Source: Oscillospiraceae bacterium (GTDB lineage Bacteria; Bacillota_A; Clostridia; Oscillospirales; CAG-272). Taken from it: a stretch of 7,331 nucleotides of DNA. A program made the position numbers and the translations under genes. The notes under the pieces are model-generated. The model had not been told where the DNA came from, ran no database searches, and saw only the letters and a list, made by a program, of their open reading frames with translations. Of this stretch, positions 5,663 through 7,331 are shown one piece after another. The first letter of the stretch is position 1. Every line of letters starts with the position of its first letter. The stretch spans positions 1 through 7,331 of the forward strand of contig SVSO01000150.1 of the NCBI GenBank assembly GCA_015064195.1, in the 5' to 3' direction.

Positions 5663-5690
5663 TTTCTATATCGATTTATGATAGAAATCG
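5663..5690. repeat. two interleaved inverted repeats in the AraC/solute-binding intergenic region
   Basis: TTTCTAT (5663-5669) is repeated inverted as ATAGAAA (5681-5687), with 11 nt between. CGATTT (5672-5677) is repeated inverted as AAATCG (5685-5690), with 7 nt between. The right arms overlap each other and cover the -35 box of the solute-binding promoter (5682-5687). Either could be the AraC binding site, or, in the AraC mRNA leader, two mutually exclusive hairpins beside its ribosome site. Confidence 0.5.
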
Positions 5691-5710
5691 CCGGATTCTT
5701 ATGCTATAAT
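5682..5710 (+). promoter_or_regulatory. promoter of the solute-binding lipoprotein gene
   Basis: A weak -35 TAGAAA (5682-5687, 4 of 6 consensus), a 17-nt spacer, and a TGC-TATAAT extended -10 (5702-5710). The expected start is near 5717, with a 36-nt leader. The poor -35 with a good extended -10 fits a promoter that needs an activator. Confidence 0.7.
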
Positions 5711-5737
5711 TATATCATAAACGAATTCAATTGTAAA
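5709..5737 (-). promoter_or_regulatory. promoter of the AraC-family gene
   Basis: The minus strand reads TTTACA (5737-5732), a 17-nt spacer, and TATAAT (5714-5709) preceded by TGA, an extended -10. The expected start is near 5702, about 50 nt before the ATG. Its -10 overlaps the plus-strand -10 at 5705-5710 within the palindrome TATAATTATA. Its -35 lies in the leader of the divergent gene. Confidence 0.72.
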
Positions 5738-5740
5738 GAT

Positions 5741-5746
5741 TGGAGA
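5741..5746 (+). promoter_or_regulatory. ribosome binding site deciding the solute-binding protein start
   Basis: TGGAGA, with GGAG 7 nt before the ATG at 5753. The same frame is open from 5618, but those upstream codons lie before the promoter and in the AraC gene, so the start at 5753 is right. It gives a proper lipoprotein signal peptide. Confidence 0.85.
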
Positions 5747-5752
5747 TACAAA

Positions 5753-7204
5753 ATGATGAAATTTTCCGCAGCAATTCTGGTACTTGCCATGCTTGCATCC
5801 CTCAGCGCGTGCGGCGATAACGCGTCCGTCACAGAGACCACCGATGCGCAGACCACTCCCACATCGACTGAGACCGAGCTTTCGCCGAATCTTCCGCAGA
5901 TCGACGGCGGCGGTGAAACACTGACCATGTATATGCGCGAGGCGTGGGTCTACGATATGTTCGCCGATGAGCAGAGCGGCGATACGATGAACGATGCGAT
6001 CTACAAGCGCAATTCGGCAGTGGAGGAGCAGTTCAATGTGGAATTCGCCGTCCATACCACCTCGGGTGACAAATACGGCACCGGCGCATCCAATGCCATT
6101 CTCGCCGGCGACGATTCCTTCGATATCGTCATCCCCTTTGCCCGCTATGTGTCCGTCTATGCCCACGAAAATCTGCTGCTCGACTGGAATCGCGATCTGC
6201 CGAATGTGGATCTTGATGCAGTCTGGTGGAATCAGGATGCAAGGTCGCAGTTTACCTTCAATGACAAGCTGTTCACGGCCATCGGCGACATCAGCTACGA
6301 CAACATCGGCCAGACCATGTGCATGATGTTCAACAAAGCCCTCTTTGACGAATACAGCATGGAATATCCCTATCAGACGGTTACGGAAGGCAAGTGGACG
6401 CTGGATCGGATGTACGAATATGCCGCGAAAGTGGTTATGGATCTGAACGGCGACTCGGTGATCGACGCGGAGAATGACCGGTTCGGTTATGCCACCACCA
6501 GCTGGAGCGGTGCAACACAGGCGGTATACGCAGGCGGACAGCGTGTCTGCACCAAGGATGAAAACGGCGATATGCAGCTGACACTCAACACACCGCAGAC
6601 GGTGGATGTGTTTGAAAAATTCTTCTCCATCGTTGACAGCGAGGGCATGGGCGTGGTTGCAAGCGGCACCGTCAAGGCAGAAATGTTTGAAGCTGGACGG
6701 CTGCTGTTCATGGACAACTGGCTGTATACCACCATTGATCTGCGGGATATGGAGGACGATTTCGGCATCATCCCGTGGCCGAAATATGATGAAACGCTGG
6801 ATGCATATTACGCAACGGTACAGGCATCCTGCAACATGATCACGGTGCCGGTGACGGTGAAGAACACGGAGCTTGTGTCGGCGGTCATCGAGCAGCTGGC
6901 ATATCTCGGCTGGCGTGATGTGGTGCCGACCTACTACGACGTGGTGCTCAAATCGAAATACGCCCGCGATGAGGAGTCGCCGATGATGATCGACCTGATC
7001 CGCGCCGGCCGCGTATTCGACATCGGCTATTTCTACACCGCATCCGCCAAGATCATGAATCAGATCCATTCCCCCGGTCACAATCTCACCCAGCTTGCCG
7101 ATCACAATTTCGCTTCCTTCTATGCAAAGCTGGAAGCTCAGGCGCTGGAACAGATCGCAGCCATCAATCAGTTCTACCGCGATGGCACAAAAGTAGAGGA
7201 ATAA
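5753..7204 (+). CDS. extracellular solute-binding lipoprotein of an ABC importer (family 1-like)
   Basis: Encodes 483 residues. Residues 1-20 are a lipoprotein signal: a short n-region with K3, a hydrophobic core, and lipobox LSAC with C20 as the lipidated cysteine. A Thr/Ser/Glu-rich linker (24-47) follows, tethering the protein to the outer membrane face. The mature part resembles large clostridial solute-binding proteins that deliver sugars or oligosaccharides to an ABC permease: NSAVEEQFNVEF (87-98), GDDSFDIVIPFA (119-130), GKWTLDRMYEYAAKV (213-227), RFGYATTSWSG (243-253), FEAGRLLFMDNW (312-323) and FGIIPWPKYDE (337-347). An EF-hand-like loop DLNGDSVIDAEND (230-242) may bind calcium. No permease or ATPase is adjacent: the gene ends at a terminator facing an opposite-strand AraC gene, so it is monocistronic and must share a transporter or act alone. 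The divergent AraC regulator is the likely controller. The ligand is unknown. Confidence 0.9.
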   Translation: MMKFSAAILVLAMLASLSACGDNASVTETTDAQTTPTSTETELSPNLPQIDGGGETLTMYMREAWVYDMFADEQSGDTMNDAIYKRNSAVEEQFNVEFAVHTTSGDKYGTGASNAILAGDDSFDIVIPFARYVSVYAHENLLLDWNRDLPNVDLDAVWWNQDARSQFTFNDKLFTAIGDISYDNIGQTMCMMFNKALFDEYSMEYPYQTVTEGKWTLDRMYEYAAKVVMDLNGDSVIDAENDRFGYATTSWSGATQAVYAGGQRVCTKDENGDMQLTLNTPQTVDVFEKFFSIVDSEGMGVVASGTVKAEMFEAGRLLFMDNWLYTTIDLRDMEDDFGIIPWPKYDETLDAYYATVQASCNMITVPVTVKNTELVSAVIEQLAYLGWRDVVPTYYDVVLKSKYARDEESPMMIDLIRAGRVFDIGYFYTASAKIMNQIHSPGHNLTQLADHNFASFYAKLEAQALEQIAAINQFYRDGTKVEE

Positions 7205-7206
7205 CC

Positions 7207-7240
7207 GCAAAATCGCCGCGTAGGAACGCGGCGATTTTGC
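7207..7240. terminator. bidirectional terminator between the solute-binding gene and the second AraC gene
   Basis: GCAAAATCGCCGCG (7207-7220) and GCGGCGATTTTGC with its leading C (7227-7240) form a perfect 14-bp stem with a 6-nt loop, starting 2 nt after the TAA of the solute-binding gene. Runs of four T's close the stem on either strand. The TAG of the convergent AraC gene overlaps the right end by one base, so both genes share this signal. Confidence 0.88.
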
Positions 7241-7331
7241 TATTTCCCTTTCAGCTGACCCGGTGTCATGCCCCAATATTCGCGGAAGGCTTTGACAAAA
7301 TGCGCTTCGCTGTTGTACCCTGTATCCATTA
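7240..7331 (-). CDS. second AraC-family regulator, C-terminal end only, runs off the right edge
   Basis: The last 29 codons and stop (TAG) are present. The translation MDTGYNSEAHFVKAFREYW, then GMTPGQLKGK, is the second helix-turn-helix of the AraC/XylS signature (DTGY.S..HF.KAFR.Y.G.TPG). It closely parallels residues 249-271 of the AraC protein at 4735-5652 but ends nine residues after the TPG, the normal family length. It therefore also shows where the first protein should have ended. The sensor domain and start are outside the window. It is convergent with the solute-binding gene and shares its terminator. Whether it regulates that gene or one further right cannot be told. Confidence 0.88.
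   Translation of the reverse strand, partial: MDTGYNSEAHFVKAFREYWGMTPGQLKGK

Noticed and set aside
4690..5709. Plus-strand open frame of 339 codons opposite the AraC gene
   Set aside because: It starts inside the GNAT gene, crosses a strong terminator and has no recognisable domain. The minus strand carries the full AraC signature.
5618..5752. Longer N-terminus for the solute-binding protein
   Set aside because: The frame is open to 5618, but that stretch is upstream of the promoter and overlaps the AraC start. The ATG at 5753 has a good ribosome site and begins a proper lipoprotein signal.
5699..7276. Long minus-strand open frame (525 codons) opposite the solute-binding gene
   Set aside because: It is full of His, Ile, Arg and Val in no recognisable fold, runs through the shared terminator and promoter region, and has no ribosome site. 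The plus strand has a clear lipoprotein with signal peptide.
1..7331. tRNA, rRNA, CRISPR array, insertion sequence or phage module
   Set aside because: No cloverleaf, ribosomal motif, regularly spaced repeat, transposase or integrase signature, or terminal inverted repeats could be found.

Overview
The window looks like chromosomal DNA of a Gram-positive, clostridial-type member of the Bacillota (Firmicutes), probably a gut Oscillospirales/Ruminococcaceae-like organism. The grounds are moderately high GC coding sequence, AT-rich intergenic gaps, strong AGGAG/GGAGG ribosome sites, near-perfect sigma-A promoters (TTGACA-N17-TATAAT), short intrinsic terminators, a lipoprotein solute-binding protein, and RpiR and AraC regulators. 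Species cannot be named from the sequence. There are no RNA genes, CRISPR arrays, insertion sequences or phage genes. No gene-free stretch exceeds about 170 bases.

Left region (1-3250, minus strand): a compact four-gene operon runs right to left from one strong promoter at 3179-3207. It encodes an RpiR/SIS regulator (2249-3112), an OPA-type major facilitator transporter resembling GlpT/UhpT (1042-2247), an aldo/keto reductase (190-1029), and the first 63 codons of an AAC(3)-type antibiotic/amino-sugar N-acetyltransferase (190 and off the left edge). The junctions are a 1-nt gap, a 12-nt gap and a 1-nt TAATG overlap, so the genes should be cotranscribed and probably translationally coupled. 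Two similar palindromes flank the promoter and may be RpiR operators. A plausible reading is uptake and processing of a phosphorylated (perhaps amino-) sugar or polyol, controlled by a sugar-phosphate-sensing repressor. The substrate is unknown.

Middle region (3250-4825): mntP, a manganese efflux pump, is on the minus strand. It is divergent from a GNAT acetyltransferase gene on the plus strand, and the two promoters lie back to back. The mntP leader carries a terminator-like hairpin between transcription start and ribosome site. A strong terminator closes each unit.

Right region (4735-7331): an AraC regulator with a cupin-type sensor domain (minus strand) is divergent from an extracellular solute-binding lipoprotein (plus strand). 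Their -10 boxes overlap inside the palindrome TATAATTATA, so the promoters probably exclude each other. The solute-binding gene ends at a 14-bp hairpin shared with the convergent 3' end of a second AraC regulator that leaves the window. No permease or ATPase gene is in view. The first AraC frame is odd: it has no stop at the normal family C-terminus and reads through the terminator hairpin into the antisense of the GNAT gene.
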